A DNA stretch of 64,000 bases from Catonia carolina (lineage: Eukaryota; Arthropoda; Insecta; Hemiptera; Achilidae). The notes under the pieces are model-generated. The model had not been told where the DNA came from, searched no databases, and saw nothing but the letters and a program-made list of their open reading frames with translations. The translations under genes were made by a program, and so were the position numbers. Location of the stretch: assembly GCA_035578175.1 (NCBI GenBank), contig JAQMRL010000010.1, forward strand, positions 30,179,784 through 30,243,783, in the 5' to 3' direction. Below, one piece after another: positions 31,930 through 42,483 of the stretch (its first letter is position 1; each line of letters starts with the position of its first letter).

Positions 31930-32413
31930 AAAACGAACAGTATAAAATTATGGAAATTATTTGTTCTTGGTAACGTGATAATATTTTTGAATAAAATTGA
32001 TAAAAACTTTATTTTTTATCATTAAAATAATTTTTTTATAGTTTAATGTTTTTTTGGTAGATCTGGTCTATACTATTGTAAAACATAAACCGAAAATTGA
32101 AATTTTCAGTTCATACCGTCTCCTCTTTTAAAACGCCGGGCGCATTGGCGTAGTTGGTAACGTGCTCGTCTCTCATCATGCTGTCTCGGGTTCGAATCCC
32201 ATTCAGGCTAGGCATATTTTTATACGTTAAAAAATATTATTTCATCCTTCATCGTCTGCATTAGCAGTAATTGCAGAACAGTCGGACGTTAAACAAAAAA
32301 AAGTCCTCTTTTAAATATTGTGATCAATTTAAAGAAAATGTTATGTTAATAAGTAAAATATTGTAAAACATTTACATACAATGAACAATAAGTCTACGTA
32401 TTTTAGGCAAACT
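31930..32413 (+). mobile_element. T5 fragment interrupted by SINE-B
   Basis: The T5 3' half (GGTAGATCTGGTCTATACTA; TTCAGTTCATACCGTCTCCT) is interrupted at 32134-32303 and resumes with AAATATTGTGATCAATTTAA. That is the same flank that follows the T5 end at 33.72 kb. Confidence 0.75.
32122..32315 (+). mobile_element. SINE-B with 12 bp target duplication
   Basis: The element at 32134-32303 has A-box-like GCATTGGCGTAGTTGGTAAC and B-box GGTTCGAATCCC, and ends TTAAACAAAAAAAAG. TCCTCTTTTAAA is duplicated at 32122-32133 and 32304-32315. The closest relatives are at 60496-60674 and 36421-36594. Confidence 0.9.
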
Positions 32414-32556
32414 ACTTTCTCTTGGCTATAGAAATATATAGGAAGGAAAGTATTGTTTTCATGTCGATTTTTCAAAATCAAGCTTTCACCTGATCTACAC
32501 GTTTTCAGACCCCTGAACCCCCAAAAAAACAGGTTTTTAGCGACATGTGTAGGTTC

Positions 32557-32596
<40 letters not shown>

Positions 32597-33368
32597 GAAC
32601 AGACTATTTTAAGAACGGAACATCGTACGAACTTTAAACTTGAAACTTAAGTTACATACTACTACCGGTCTCGACACGAACATGTTCATCGAAATCAGTC
32701 AACCGGAAGTAGTAATTTATTCGTGTCATTTTTCACTTTTTGAGATATTCCCAAAAACGGCTCCTACGACATTTTTTTAAATCCCTTCATTTACTAAATT
32801 CTTTATGCTCTACAAGATATGGCAGGCGTCATTTCTGCTGAAATTCTTTGGAAGGCGGTTTTTTCGTAAAAAATTGTGTTTTTTTTAAGATTGCGGCTTT
32901 AATATATAACAAATTTTAGAGAATCCTACACCTTTTTTTCAAACGTTTACTCATGATTAAAATTAGGTTACATTTTTTGAGATTAGCTTTTTCTTTAATT
33001 CCAATTTTTTAATACTAAATGTTAGGTACAGACATCAGATGAATTAATGTCCCATAGACGAGCGAGTGAGAGGGAGGTATGTGGCATAACTACGCATGCG
33101 TCCAAAGGTCTTTACCGTTATAAACCAAATCTGAAAACATACTACAGTCGTTATCTTGCTTGTTAGTTTACTGTGTGCATAAACGCTTGCTCACAACAAT
33201 GAGTAAATTTATACAATGTTATTGGAATGGTGCGTATGGCTTGTGCGAGTGAGAGCATTATGCGTTCTCTCACTCCTACGGCTAGGGGACTTTAGTTCAT
33301 CTGAATATTGTACATTGTTCATTATTTACATTGACAAAAGAAATTCGTTTGGGCGTTTCACACCAAAT
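32414..33368 (+). mobile_element. H1 element, copy 4
   Basis: It starts ACTTTCTCTTGGCTATAGAA, has a GT/GC tract at 32557-32597, and ends in a diverged 3' terminus (GACAAAAGAAATTCGTTTGG, GTTTCACACCAAATTTTT). The 3' third (about 33020-33300) holds sequence not seen in other copies, so it may contain another insertion. Confidence 0.8.
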
Positions 33369-33369
33369 T

Positions 33370-33850
33370 TTTATATAATACGTAATTTAATGTTTTTCTG
33401 GTAGATCTGGTCTAAACTATTGAAAAACAAACCGAAAATTAAAATTGAAGGGGTCGGCAGAAGAAAGTGCTAACCCAAAAAATTTCTAGCATGATTTTTC
33501 TTAAATATTTTGTAAAAATAAAAAGTACAACAGGTTTTAAACAGGATACTATATTTACTATCTTAAGAACCTAGATTTACAGAAACTAACAAATGTTTAA
33601 CAAAAATTCATAAACATGATTTGTAGATTTCAGTAAACTTTTAAAATGATATTGCTTAAAATTATGTTGAAGTGGGTTAGCACTATCTTCCCCGACCCCT
33701 TCAATTTTCAGTTCATACAGTCTCCTCTTTCAAATATTGTAAACAATTTAAATAAAATGTTATGTTAATAAGTTAATGTAAAATATTTACACACAATGAA
33801 CTGTAAGCCTACGTATTTTAGGTATATTTTAGGCTAGCTTTAAGTAGGCA
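33370..33850 (+). mobile_element. T5 end fragment interrupted by a MITE
   Basis: GGTAGATCTGGTCTAAACTA lies on the left and TTCAGTTCATACAGTCTCCT on the right of 33447-33702; together they equal the continuous T5 end. Confidence 0.75.
33447..33702. mobile_element. MITE, 256 bp, 30 bp inverted repeats
   Basis: The left end GAAGGGGTCGGCAGAAGAAA and the inverted right end (GAAGGGGTCGGGGAAGATAG read inward) continue into AGTGCTAACCC on both sides. No coding content. Confidence 0.85.
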
Positions 33851-35040
33851 TAGATAAACATAGTAAATTCGACCTGCTATTATATTATATAACATTATAC
33901 AGCCTTATCTAACAATGTATTATGTACGAACAAGGGTCGAGTCCAGTCATCGAGCAAATGTTTATTGTAGGACTATATATAGTGGTTGGTCATCGATAAA
34001 AGGAAGGGGCAGATTTAGAAGCTGTACAGTTTCCAATATATTCCTTTGAGGCACCCACCCCCTCTTGATTCTCCTCTTCATCCTTACAAGTACCCTTTCC
34101 ACTGTTGCTAAATCTCTTACTCTTTCAATTCAATACATTATATCAATGTAACCCAAATACACTTCAAGTCAAGTATTCTTTTTATCGTGGTATTATATAT
34201 ATTTTTTTTTTAATTCTGCAGTTTAGTGAAATCCATCATGTTTATTTTTTTATTTTATTTATTTTTTGTCTTTTATGACCATAATGGATCACTTGAGTCA
34301 AATTTAGAAAGCTTCTTCCTTTTCATATTCTTTAGCTTGATGTTTTCCCAGTATGCCTTCATTCAGGCTGATCTTGCTTGCCAAACTTCCTCTGAAACGA
34401 CCAGTTTCTTTCTGCTTGGATTTGTTCTTCCATCTGATTTTGTTTTAAATCTTCTTTCCTTATTTCTTAAGATTTTTAATATTTCTGTTTATTTATTGAA
34501 AAATAAATGAAATATAATTTAATCGTTCAAAATATTAAATCCAATAATTAAAATAACCGATATACATCTTATTAATAGATAATAAACTTTGGTTCAATTC
34601 TTCGATTTCATTCTTAAAGTTTACATAATTAGTTTCAACCTGTTGTTTTAGTACGAACCAGCTAAAACCCGTTCGCTGCACTTCACGGTAAACTAAACTT
34701 AAAGCTTTATTATTTTTACACAACCTTAAACGTTGAAAATCAAATCGCAACTGATTAAAACCAATAAGTACTGAAAACAGGATTTTATTTACATCAGTAT
34801 GAATCATGAATGGAAAAGGAAAAATACAACCTGAGAATAACTGAATATGAATTATACAAAACAATAGGTAAATTCTATTGAAGTAAATACGCTAAAATAT
34901 GGTACGTTATCTTTCATTTTAACTTTCATAATTGGTCATAATTTGTCATATTTCAAAAAAATTTAAATTAGGATTATAAATAAATAAATAAATAAAAAAG
35001 ATTTCCTGATTTGTAAAATTATATTAAAATACTTTTAAAA
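33851..35040. other. Unannotated A+T-rich stretch
   Basis: No gene supported. A Phe-rich frame at 34226-34510 and a minus-strand frame at 34535-34864 have no recognisable domain. Confidence 0.45.
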
Positions 35041-36330
35041 ATATTGATTAAAGGGTTGAATACCCTTTTCAACCTCTTAGGGGTACATTTTGTAAATTGT
35101 TAAAGTATACAAGGTGTGGCTATTAAATAACGAGAATGACGTTGTAAAAAATTCAATTTTAATTTTATATATAATCACTTATTGTCACCTTCAATATACA
35201 CTCCTTCTCTATCCCTACAACGCTCCATGCGAATTTTCCATCGTTGAAAATAGTGCTGGAAGTCAACTTCTGTCAGATCCTTCAGGATAAGTGCCGCTTT
35301 CTCTTTTACAGCTTCCACAGACTCAAATCTTGTCCCTTTTAATGCAGATTTCACCTTACGGAACAGGTAGAAGTCACATGGTGCAAGATCTGGTGAATAA
35401 GGTGGATGTCCTAACATTGAGATGCTGTACTTGGCTAGGAACTTCATGACAGATAACGCGGAATGAGCTGGCGCATTGTCATGGTGGAGAACTCATGATT
35501 TGTCCTTCCACATTTCGGGGCGTTTTTCCTTACTCTTTGACGTAGTTTAGAAAGTACCTCAAGGTAGTAATATTGATTAATTGATTGACCTTCAGGAACC
35601 CAGTGAAGGTACACAATCCCATGGATATAAAAAAAAAACAATCATCATTGCTTTAAATTTTGACTTGCTCATTTGAGCTTTTTTGGCTCTCGGTGAAGTT
35701 CGGCACTTCCAGGGCATGGATTAGCGCTTCGTTTCGGATCATAAGTAAAAAACCACGTTTCACCACATGTTATTATCGTTTCGAAAAAATTGGTCATTTT
35801 TAATCGCGTACAAAGTTTAAGCACAAACGTTTTTGCGAGCTTCATTTCAAACATTTTTGAGCGCGTCTCCTGAAGGAGCTGGCAAAAGATAACTTCCAGT
35901 ACTGTTTTCAACAATGGAAAATTCGCATGGAACATTGTAGGGATAGAGAAGGATTGTAGCCTATATTGAAGGTGACAATGAGTGATTATGTATGAAATTA
36001 AAATTAAATGGTTTACAACGTTAGTCTTGTTATTTAATAGCCACACCTCGTAGTTTTTAGGTGTACTACTATATATGTAACATCTTCACCGAGTTTTAGC
36101 TAACTAACTATTCCGGGATTTAGTAAATAAAAAATATTTGTTTAAGGGTTGGACACCCTTTTCAACCTTTCAGAGGAAAATGGTTTATGGTTAATTTTTG
36201 TCGTTGTACTATTTGTAACATCACCACCGAGTTTCAGCTACTTAGCTTGTCTGGAACTTAGTTTACGGAAAATATCAATTTATAGGGTGGACACCCTTTT
36301 TAACTTCTTAACGGTGGAATGTCAAAATCG
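35041..36330. repeat. T9 tandem repeat, about 140-150 bp units, split by mariner
   Basis: Units begin at AAGGGTTGAATACCCTTTTC (35051), AAGGGTTGGACACCCTTTTC (36144) and AGGGTGGACACCCTTTTTAA (36284). Each has a small GGGT..ACCC hairpin and a shared segment ACATC.CCACCGAGTTT.AGCTA. The mariner at 35110-36050 interrupts the first unit at a TA. Confidence 0.8.
35110..36050 (-). mobile_element. Snap-back mariner (mar-F), copy 1
   Basis: Both ends are the mariner terminus (CAAGGTGTGGCTATTAAATA; mirrored CGAGGTGTGGCTATTAAATA) with TA on each side. The mirrored region is not just the short terminus: about 185-190 bp at each end, including the last transposase codons (around RMERCRDREGVYIEGD), is inverted. 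The minus strand between the arms encodes a central and C-terminal transposase segment with stops, containing HPPYSPDLAPCDFYLF and CGETWFFTYDP. The N-terminal DNA-binding part is absent. The right-arm junction lies near 35861. Confidence 0.9.
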
Positions 36331-36420
36331 TTTATATTAGGCCAATTCACTTTTCTATTTAACCATGAAACTTGAAAATCATGTACCGTAATTGGCCATA
36401 AATCTTTTAAACAATGGAGA

Positions 36421-36594
36421 ATTTTTTTTCTTTGGTTTAACGTCCGACTGTTCTTCAATTACTTGTAATGCAGACGGTGAAGGATGAAATGATTTTTGTA
36501 ACGTATGAAAATATGCCGCACCTGAATGGGATTTTAACCCAAGACCGCAAAATGAGAGGCGAGCGTGTTACCAACTACGCCAATGCGGCTGGCA
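36421..36594 (-). mobile_element. SINE-B copy
   Basis: The minus strand reads CCGCATTGGCGTAGTTGGTAAC, then a weak B box GGTTAAAATCCC, then the family body, ending in A-rich sequence (T run at 36423-36431). Confidence 0.85.
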
Positions 36595-37222
36595 ATGGAG
36601 AAGAAGTTAGACGCATGAAACGTTATCATGTTTGGACTTGTATGATAAAGTTTAAATGTACAGCAAAACTATAGTGAAGGGAAAGTATAATAAAATGTAA
36701 ATATCTATGTACAGTTGTTGAGTTTTAGTGATAGCTTTGGCCTTGAGAACACCACGATGGAGTGGGTTTCAGTGCGGGGCCATTATACTGAATTTCTACA
36801 AAAATCATCCACACATTAAGTCACAACAAAAATAAATCATTCCGTTGAGAAGTTGTTGTTCGATTGCTCATTACATTTAAATGGTAGTTTTATGTATAGC
36901 ATATATCTATCTTATATGAAATATTATTTTCAATGTTAAATTTACGTAGTGAGTGTACATTCACCAATGCGGACGATGTTTTTAGTTAGACTAGTAGCAG
37001 CTAGGCTCGGCCGGACGAGAGAACATTTTTCGAAATAAGGTTGGATCGGTTGTGTCTACACTAAGTGTGACCGGATGACTGGCGCCTGTCGCCCACTCTC
37101 ATTTCTAACGGGTGAGGCAGTGAATCGGGCGATTTGGCAACACTGCATACAGTCTCCTGTAGTGTGGCTAGGAGAATGAGACTACCGCCATTTTAAAGCG
37201 TCTGTTTTGCCACTTAGTTTCA
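36595..37222. other. Probable 5' part of a lost ITm element plus unannotated DNA
   Basis: No inverted repeat was found. G+C rises from about 36960 towards the transposase start at 37223, suggesting the element's left region lies there. Confidence 0.35.
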
Positions 37223-37342
37223 ATGGAGTCGTGGAGCGGTGCACAACGAGCATACGCTCTTAAAGCGTATTATAAAAATAATGATAGTTACGTGTTCGCG
37301 CAGCGCGCATTTCATAATTAATTCAATATTCCGCTAAAATGA
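37223..37342 (+). pseudogene. DD41D-like transposase N-terminus, cut by LTR insertion
   Basis: The short frame MESWSGAQRAYALKAYYKNN continues to VFAQRAFHN, a TAA stop at 37319, then FNIPLK in the same frame. It matches the N-terminus of rosa/DD41D-like transposases, compare MEQCSVEQRVFTYDMYVRNG and AAQRAFRVHFNI in the element at 40.7-42.1 kb. The remnant ends where the solo LTR begins, and the rest of the gene is not found beyond the LTR. Confidence 0.7.
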
Positions 37343-37509
37343 TTGTCACCGTCACCCCTTCTAATTAATCATTTACTGTGTTGCCGGCCTTCAATAGTTC
37401 TCCCGGCCTTTGTCGGCGCACCGACAAACCTTTCGGCTCCGCACCGACAGAGGCCTTTGTCATCAAGGCCGAGCCAGTAGCTGCCATCTACCACAGCGCT
37501 CTCGCCAAC

Positions 37510-37548
37510 TATATAAATAGCGCTGCACTGAGCCGAGCGATTCAATTC
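37510..37548 (+). promoter_or_regulatory. LTR core promoter (TATA and initiator)
   Basis: TATATAAATAG at 37510-37520 and an initiator-like TCAATTC at 37542-37548 are spaced as in RNA polymerase II promoters. The transcript would begin at about 37543, placing the U3/R border there. Confidence 0.7.
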
Positions 37549-37915
37549 CGATCAAAACACCGAGGGATTCACTTCGAACCAGACAGCAGACAAGACGTCC
37601 ACCACGGCACACGGCTGCCGGACTCCAGCGAAGACTAATCGACAACCCCGCAAGAGAGAAGATGATGCTTCCGCTCGCCGACCCGTTACCGTAAGCCGTC
37701 GACCGGACCGTCATCGCCCACTGACGCGAGCGATGCCCACAGCGGTCCCTCGACCGAGCCTTACGCCCACCGGATCCGACGAAGCAACCATGGACGTACT
37801 ACTGCGAGGGAAGAAGATGACGTCTCCGCTGGAAGATGACACGCCGTGTCGCCCAGCTCCTCGACCGCCACGACGACTACGACCGACGCCTCTCCAAGAC
37901 GACCACCACTTAAAC

Positions 37916-37931
37916 GGCCCTTTTCAGGGCC
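37916..37931 (+). promoter_or_regulatory. Histone-mRNA-type 3' stem-loop in LTR
   Basis: GGCCCTTTTCAGGGCC is followed by ACCAAAC and preceded by TTAAAC. It agrees with every position of GGYYYUHHUHARRRCC. A canonical AATAAA is not present beside it; AAATAAGG lies 10 nt downstream. Confidence 0.75.
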
Positions 37932-37976
37932 ACCAAACAAATAAGGTTTTCTACTTAATGTCGTCATCCGGTGACA

Positions 37977-38787
37977 TGATAATAATGATCCGATACCTTC
38001 AACCCATGTGTTTCACACCAGATTGTTTTATTTATATGTATACAGAGTTTTTCTGAAGCATGGAACTAATTAAAGTAGTAATTATTATGGTTAATAACCT
38101 TTAATATAATTAAATTATAAAAACATTAAATCCTTAATGTTTCAAGCATGAATTAATAGGAAAATTGAGTAAAATAATAAAAAAACGAAGTATGTAGACT
38201 TTTTCCTTCAAACAATTTTTTTTATCAACAAAATCACCACCCGCTGTTATCATTGAAACGACAGAAGGTGGCGTCCTTTCTCAAGGAAAACTGATCGGAC
38301 AAATGAAATAAAAGTACTGATAAAAGAAGCCTAACTAATGTAATGAAAATCTAAAATAAAGAAAAACACATTAAATTGGCATAATAGTTTTATTGATAGT
38401 CGTTATTTTAGTAAAAAAAAAAATACATTAAAAAATTTTATCACTTTTTAGATGTTATTACAGATTACTAGTTGTAAAATTTTTAATTAACAAAGCGCTA
38501 CTATCGACTGTGTACACAAAACAGTAGTTAAACCCAGTGTGTATAGTTTTACTTTTAATTAAAATACGTTTCTGTTATATATACTTTTCAATATCGTTTC
38601 TAGAAACATGGAAACTGCAGTAGAATAAATTAACTTTTTAAAAGAACGAGCAGAAAAATTAGGACTACAGATTTCCTTCAAAAAACTAAATACATAACGA
38701 ACATCATACAGTCGTTACTTTAAGACACAATATAGAAATATTTGAAAACTTAACAGCTTCAAGTAGACCCTAACTCGGAGGAAAAGT
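37977..38787. other. Unannotated A+T-rich stretch with H1 end fragment
   Basis: GTGTTTCACACCAGATT at about 38010-38026 is the terminal part of an H1 3' end. The rest is unassigned. Confidence 0.5.
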
Positions 38788-38788
38788 A

Positions 38789-39730
38789 CGAGGTGTGGCT
38801 ATTAAATAACGAGACTGACGTTGTAAAAAATTTTATTTTTATTTTATTCATAATCACTTATTGTCATCTTTAATATACACTCCTTCTCTATCCCTACAAC
38901 GCTCCATGCGAATTTTCCATTGTTGGAAACAGTTCTGGAAGTCATCGTCGGTCAGCTCCTTCAGGACACGTGCCGCTCAAAAATGTTTGAAATGAAGCTC
39001 GCAAAATTGTTTGTACTGACACTTTGTACACAACTGAAAATGACCCAAATTTTTTGGAACCGATAATAACATGTGATGAAACGTGGTTTTTACTTATCAT
39101 CCGGAAACGAAGCGCTAATCCATGCACTGGAAGAGTCAAACTTCACCGAGAGCCAAAAAAGATCGAATGAGCAAGTCAAAATTTAAAGCAATGATGATTG
39201 TTTTTTTTTTATATCCATGGGATTGTGTACCTTCACTGGGTTCCTGATGGTAAAACAATTAATCAATATTACTACCATGAGGTACTTTCTAAACTACATC
39301 AAAGATTAAGGGAAAAACGCCCCGAAATGTGGAAGGACAAATCATGGATTCTTTACCAAGACAATGCGCCAGCTCATTCCACGTTATCTGTCAAGGGGTT
39401 CCTAGACAAGTGCAGCATCTCAATGTTAGAACATCCACCTTATTCACCAGATCTTGCACCATGTGACTTCTACCTGTTCCGTAAGGTGAAATCTGCATTA
39501 AAAGGGACAAGATTTTAGTCTGTGGAAGCTGTAAAAGAGAAGGCGGCACGTGTCCTGAAGGAGTTGACAGAAGTTGACTTCCAGCACTGTTTCCAACCAT
39601 TGGAAATTCGCATGGAGCGTTGCAGGGATAGAGAAGAAGTGTATACTGAAGGTGACAATCAGTGATTATGTATAAAATAAAAATTAAATTTTTTACAACG
39701 TCAGTCTCGTTATTTAATAGCCACACCTCG
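38789..39730 (+). mobile_element. Snap-back mariner (mar-F), copy 2
   Basis: TA-flanked, 942 bp. The arms at 38789-38976 and 39543-39730 are 188 bp inverted copies covering the terminal repeat, 3' UTR and last transposase codons. The left arm joins the transposase middle at TGCCGC-TCAAAAATG (38976/38977). Confidence 0.92.
38977..39665 (+). pseudogene. Mariner transposase, middle and C-terminus
   Basis: Recognisable in order: KMFEMKLAKLFVLTLCTQLK, a catalytic CDETWFLL-like segment, then after frameshifts VYLHWVPDGKTINQYYYHEV, ILYQDNAPAHSTLSV and HPPYSPDLAPCDFYLF. The Asp of YQDN and the Asp of PCD are separated by 34 residues, the DD34D signature of mariner. A TAG follows KGTRF, and the frame resumes to a TGA near 39663. 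The N-terminal helix-turn-helix half is absent. The protein is dead, but both terminal repeats could still be mobilised by a related transposase. Confidence 0.88.
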
Positions 39731-39732
39731 TA

Positions 39733-40668
39733 TTTTTTAACGTTTATTCTGTATAATTTTTGTAAGTAATTTGAAGTAAATTGGTTAAGTTATTTGTTGT
39801 ATTAATTATTATAATTAGTTTGTTATTTATTAAATAATTTAATTATAATATCCTTTTATATTTTAGTCACTTATTTAATTGTAATTCTTAGTTGTAATAA
39901 ATACTTATAATTTTATACTTTAGTGTGTTAAATATTTAATTTAACCAGATTCCAAAAAGGACCTTAGAAAATAAGAGTCTCGATATTTTTAGAGTTGCGA
40001 TTTGGTATCTATGTATAAAGATATCAGTGGAATAAAATTTTAACAATTAGTTATAACGCTGTGAAAATATTTCATAACCTCTCAAGGAATCTAAATCGCA
40101 TTGAGATTATCAATTGCCGATATGCTGAATCATCTAAGACCCGTTCATTAATAATAAATATTCTAAAACAATTGAAAATGTAGTATGACAAGGAACATGG
40201 AAGAAATTCATCCATTGTACCCATTTTTAAAACAAATTACACAGCTGCTTTCCAACTCCATATCCATTAATCAATGGACACTCGTATTAACTTAACGTTG
40301 GTAAAAATTCAGTTGAAAAGTACTGCGTCACTGATTGATTAATGACTATGTACTGGAAAGCATGGTAACCGTACAAAATAAACGAGACGCGTTTGACTTC
40401 AACTGCTGGTTAGATTGCTAAACGTCAGTCAATCGTGATTGTCCAATCCAATCGAAATATTTAGTTACTTCATTATTTATTAAAAGAAATATTTGAACGT
40501 TTTCTAAAATTTGTTTCTCCTTACTCAATTTATTACTATCTACGCAACAGAATCAAAAACTTAACTGAATTCTAACTTTTGTTTTCATCTATACTAAAAT
40601 TATAGAGAAGTAATATTTTTGTTTTGTTTGTTGAAGGTAACATTAGAAACCACCCAACCAATTAGTAC
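39733..40668. other. Unannotated A+T-rich stretch
   Basis: No feature recognised. Confidence 0.5.
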
Positions 40669-40734
40669 TGGGTGTGAAACACTCACACGATTTTATTTTG
40701 ATAATGTAAAATAATGAAACTCATAATCTACGTA
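40669..40734 (-). mobile_element. H1 3' terminus, interrupted by ITm element
   Basis: GGGTGTGAAACACTCACACG followed by the H1 3' motif region ends at a TA (40733-40734), where the ITm element begins. Confidence 0.65.
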
Positions 40735-42071
40735 CAGGTGACCACGAGAAACATTTACATTTTAGAAATAACAAAACAATATTAATTTTTCAAGATAATA
40801 TTTATTCAACTTACGTTACATAGTGGTGGGTGTACGCCATTAACTTTGCGTAGAAAAAATTATGTCAGGAAGGTGACGTCCTTCTTCCCTGAAGCAATTT
40901 TCTATTCTGTCCAGGAAGCTCCTCCATACTCGTTCCAGTGTCTCCTCAGTGATCAACGCCACCTCTCTACGTATCGGGGTTTATGTCGATAAACTTGCTC
41001 TTTCAAATGTCCCCACAAATAAAAATCACACATGTTAAGGTCAGGAGATCGAGGAGGCCAGTGCACATCCCCAAATATTGAAGTCAGGCGACCTGGAAAT
41101 ACATTCCGCAGCAGGTTCATTGAAATTCTGGCAGTGTGAGCAGTAGCTCCATCTTGCTGAAACCATACGTCGTCTTGCAAGTTTAGCCTTTGCAGTTGTG
41201 GGAGAAAAAACGTATTGATCATATTATTCACGTACCTGTTCGTGGATATTCGTGGATATATCCACGTACTTGTTCGAGGTCACTGTTACCATTACTCCAT
41301 CCTCTTCAAAAAAGAAGGGACCAATAACATGCATTCTCGATATCGCACACCATACGGTTACACGAGGTGAATGCAGCGGTGTCTCATGGAGGTCTCACGG
41401 ATTTTCCATTGCCCAGTACCTGCAGTTTTGTTGATTCACAGTCCCGTTTAGGTAAAAATGGGCTTCATCGCTCATGAAAATGAGAGCGTGCGTTCATCGA
41501 AAATAAGAACTTGCATTTTTGCAGCAAAATCATACCGTTGGAGGTAGTCAGTTTCTTTCAATTCCTCCACACACACAACCTTGTCGGATGAAACTTCAGA
41601 TCCATTTTCAAAATTTTTCTAACCGTCTCACGTCCCACACCTAATGAAACTGCCTGCCGTCGAGCGAAATGTCCTGGACTGGTAACAACAGCTGTTTTCA
41701 CTCTCAATGTTCTCGGGTGTCCGCACCATTCGTGAAAGACCTGGTATTTTTGTTCCATTATGTTGCCCGTAGTTCGAAAATTGTTAACCCAATTCATAAT
41801 GGTAGGTCGGCTAGGGACTGCTCCATGCAGGCTGATGTTGAAATGAACGCGAAATGCTCGTTGAGCTGCTACCACTGAGTCACCGTTTCTAACATACATA
41901 TCGTATGTAAAGACGCGTTGCTCTACCGAACACTGCTCCATTGTAACTGAACTGAAGGAAATGGCCGTCCTTTGAAATGTGAATAATTGCTCCCCCCCCA
42001 CCACCACGCAGTGACTCACCATTTCTGAGTACCGTCCCATCCAAAATGTAAATGTTTCTCGTGGTCACCTG
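40735..42071 (-). mobile_element. ITm (rosa/DD41D-like) element, about full length
   Basis: The left end CAGGTGACCACGAGAAACAT and its exact inverse at 42044-42071 form an inverted repeat of about 28 bp, continuing to TTACATTTT. At 1337 bp it is the size expected for this group. It is inserted at a TA in an H1 end. Confidence 0.92.
40840..41941 (-). pseudogene. DD41D-like Tc1/mariner transposase, near full length but disrupted
   Basis: It starts at 41941 with MEQCSVEQRVFTYDMYVRNG. A helix-turn-helix region follows (RPTIMNWVNNFRTTGNI; AVSLGVGRETVRKILKMDLK). Beyond a frameshift near 41560 the middle is stop-ridden (a segment equivalent to MSDEAHF... is visible around 41470). The C-terminal part VWFQQDGATAHTARISMNLL to RSPDLNMCDFYLWGHLKEQV is open at 40953-41231, and a last shift leads to FLDRIENCFREEGRHLPDII and a TAA near 40840. 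The Asp of QQD and the Asp of MCD are 41 residues apart, the spacing that defines the DD41D (rosa) group. A small tandem TTCGTGGATA duplication sits near 41240. Confidence 0.88.
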
Positions 42072-42149
42072 TTATAATCTCAGTAAACAAGTAAAATAAA
42101 AAACCTTTTCATGAGAGCGATGCGTCTCATGACTGGTGGCAATTCTTAA

Positions 42150-42410
42150 AAAGGCTTACCTTTGACAGACTATGGCAAAAACCCCTTAGTTATTTCTGTA
42201 TTTACTCTTTCAGAGGAATCGAATGACACTATTTTTGTTTCCGAATTCCGACTTTGATTTCTTGACCTCCGGTTTTGGGTGACTTCCGGTCGAAACCGGA
42301 ACTTCAAACCCAATCCAGACCTACTAACTTTTTTGTAGATTACGAATCTGAAAACCGTTAGTTGCTAACTCTTGTAGTTTCTGACATCTGGGTGTGACGG
42401 ACGGATGGAC
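42150..42410. repeat. T7 repeat, single unit
   Basis: GACTTTGATTTCTTGACCTCC, GGTCGAAACCGGAACTTCAAA and TCTTGTAGTTTCTGACATC match 24.2-24.67 kb. It ends with GGTGTGACGGACGGATGGAC. Confidence 0.75.
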
Positions 42411-42483
42411 AAAGGAAAATTATAGATGACAATTTCAAAAATTGTAATTTAAAATATATCCTTTTTTACTCCTCATTGAATTA

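Larger units (their letters stand above)
37344..37976 (+). mobile_element. Solo LTR, copy 2 (with histone-type stem-loop)
   Basis: It runs from TGTCACCGTCACC to ATCCGGTGACA, with TGAT at 37340-37343 and 37977-37980 as a perfect 4 bp target duplication. Inverted ends are TGTCACCG/CGGTGACA. The promoter is at 37510-37548 and the stem-loop lies 45 nt before the end. It is about 20 bp shorter than copy 1 and differs from it by scattered substitutions and indels. No coding region belongs to it. Confidence 0.88.

Noticed and set aside
34226..34864. Phe-rich frame and adjacent minus-strand frame of about 95-110 codons
   Set aside because: Length is expected by chance in A+T-rich DNA; no domain, signal or repeat support.
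37916..37931. Possibility that the stem-loop marks a real histone gene
   Set aside because: No histone-coding sequence lies upstream in either copy; both stem-loops are inside TG...CA units with target duplications.
37378..38056. Several G+C-rich open frames that look like genes
   Set aside because: They lie wholly within a solo LTR with defined ends, and the other LTR copy does not preserve the frames.
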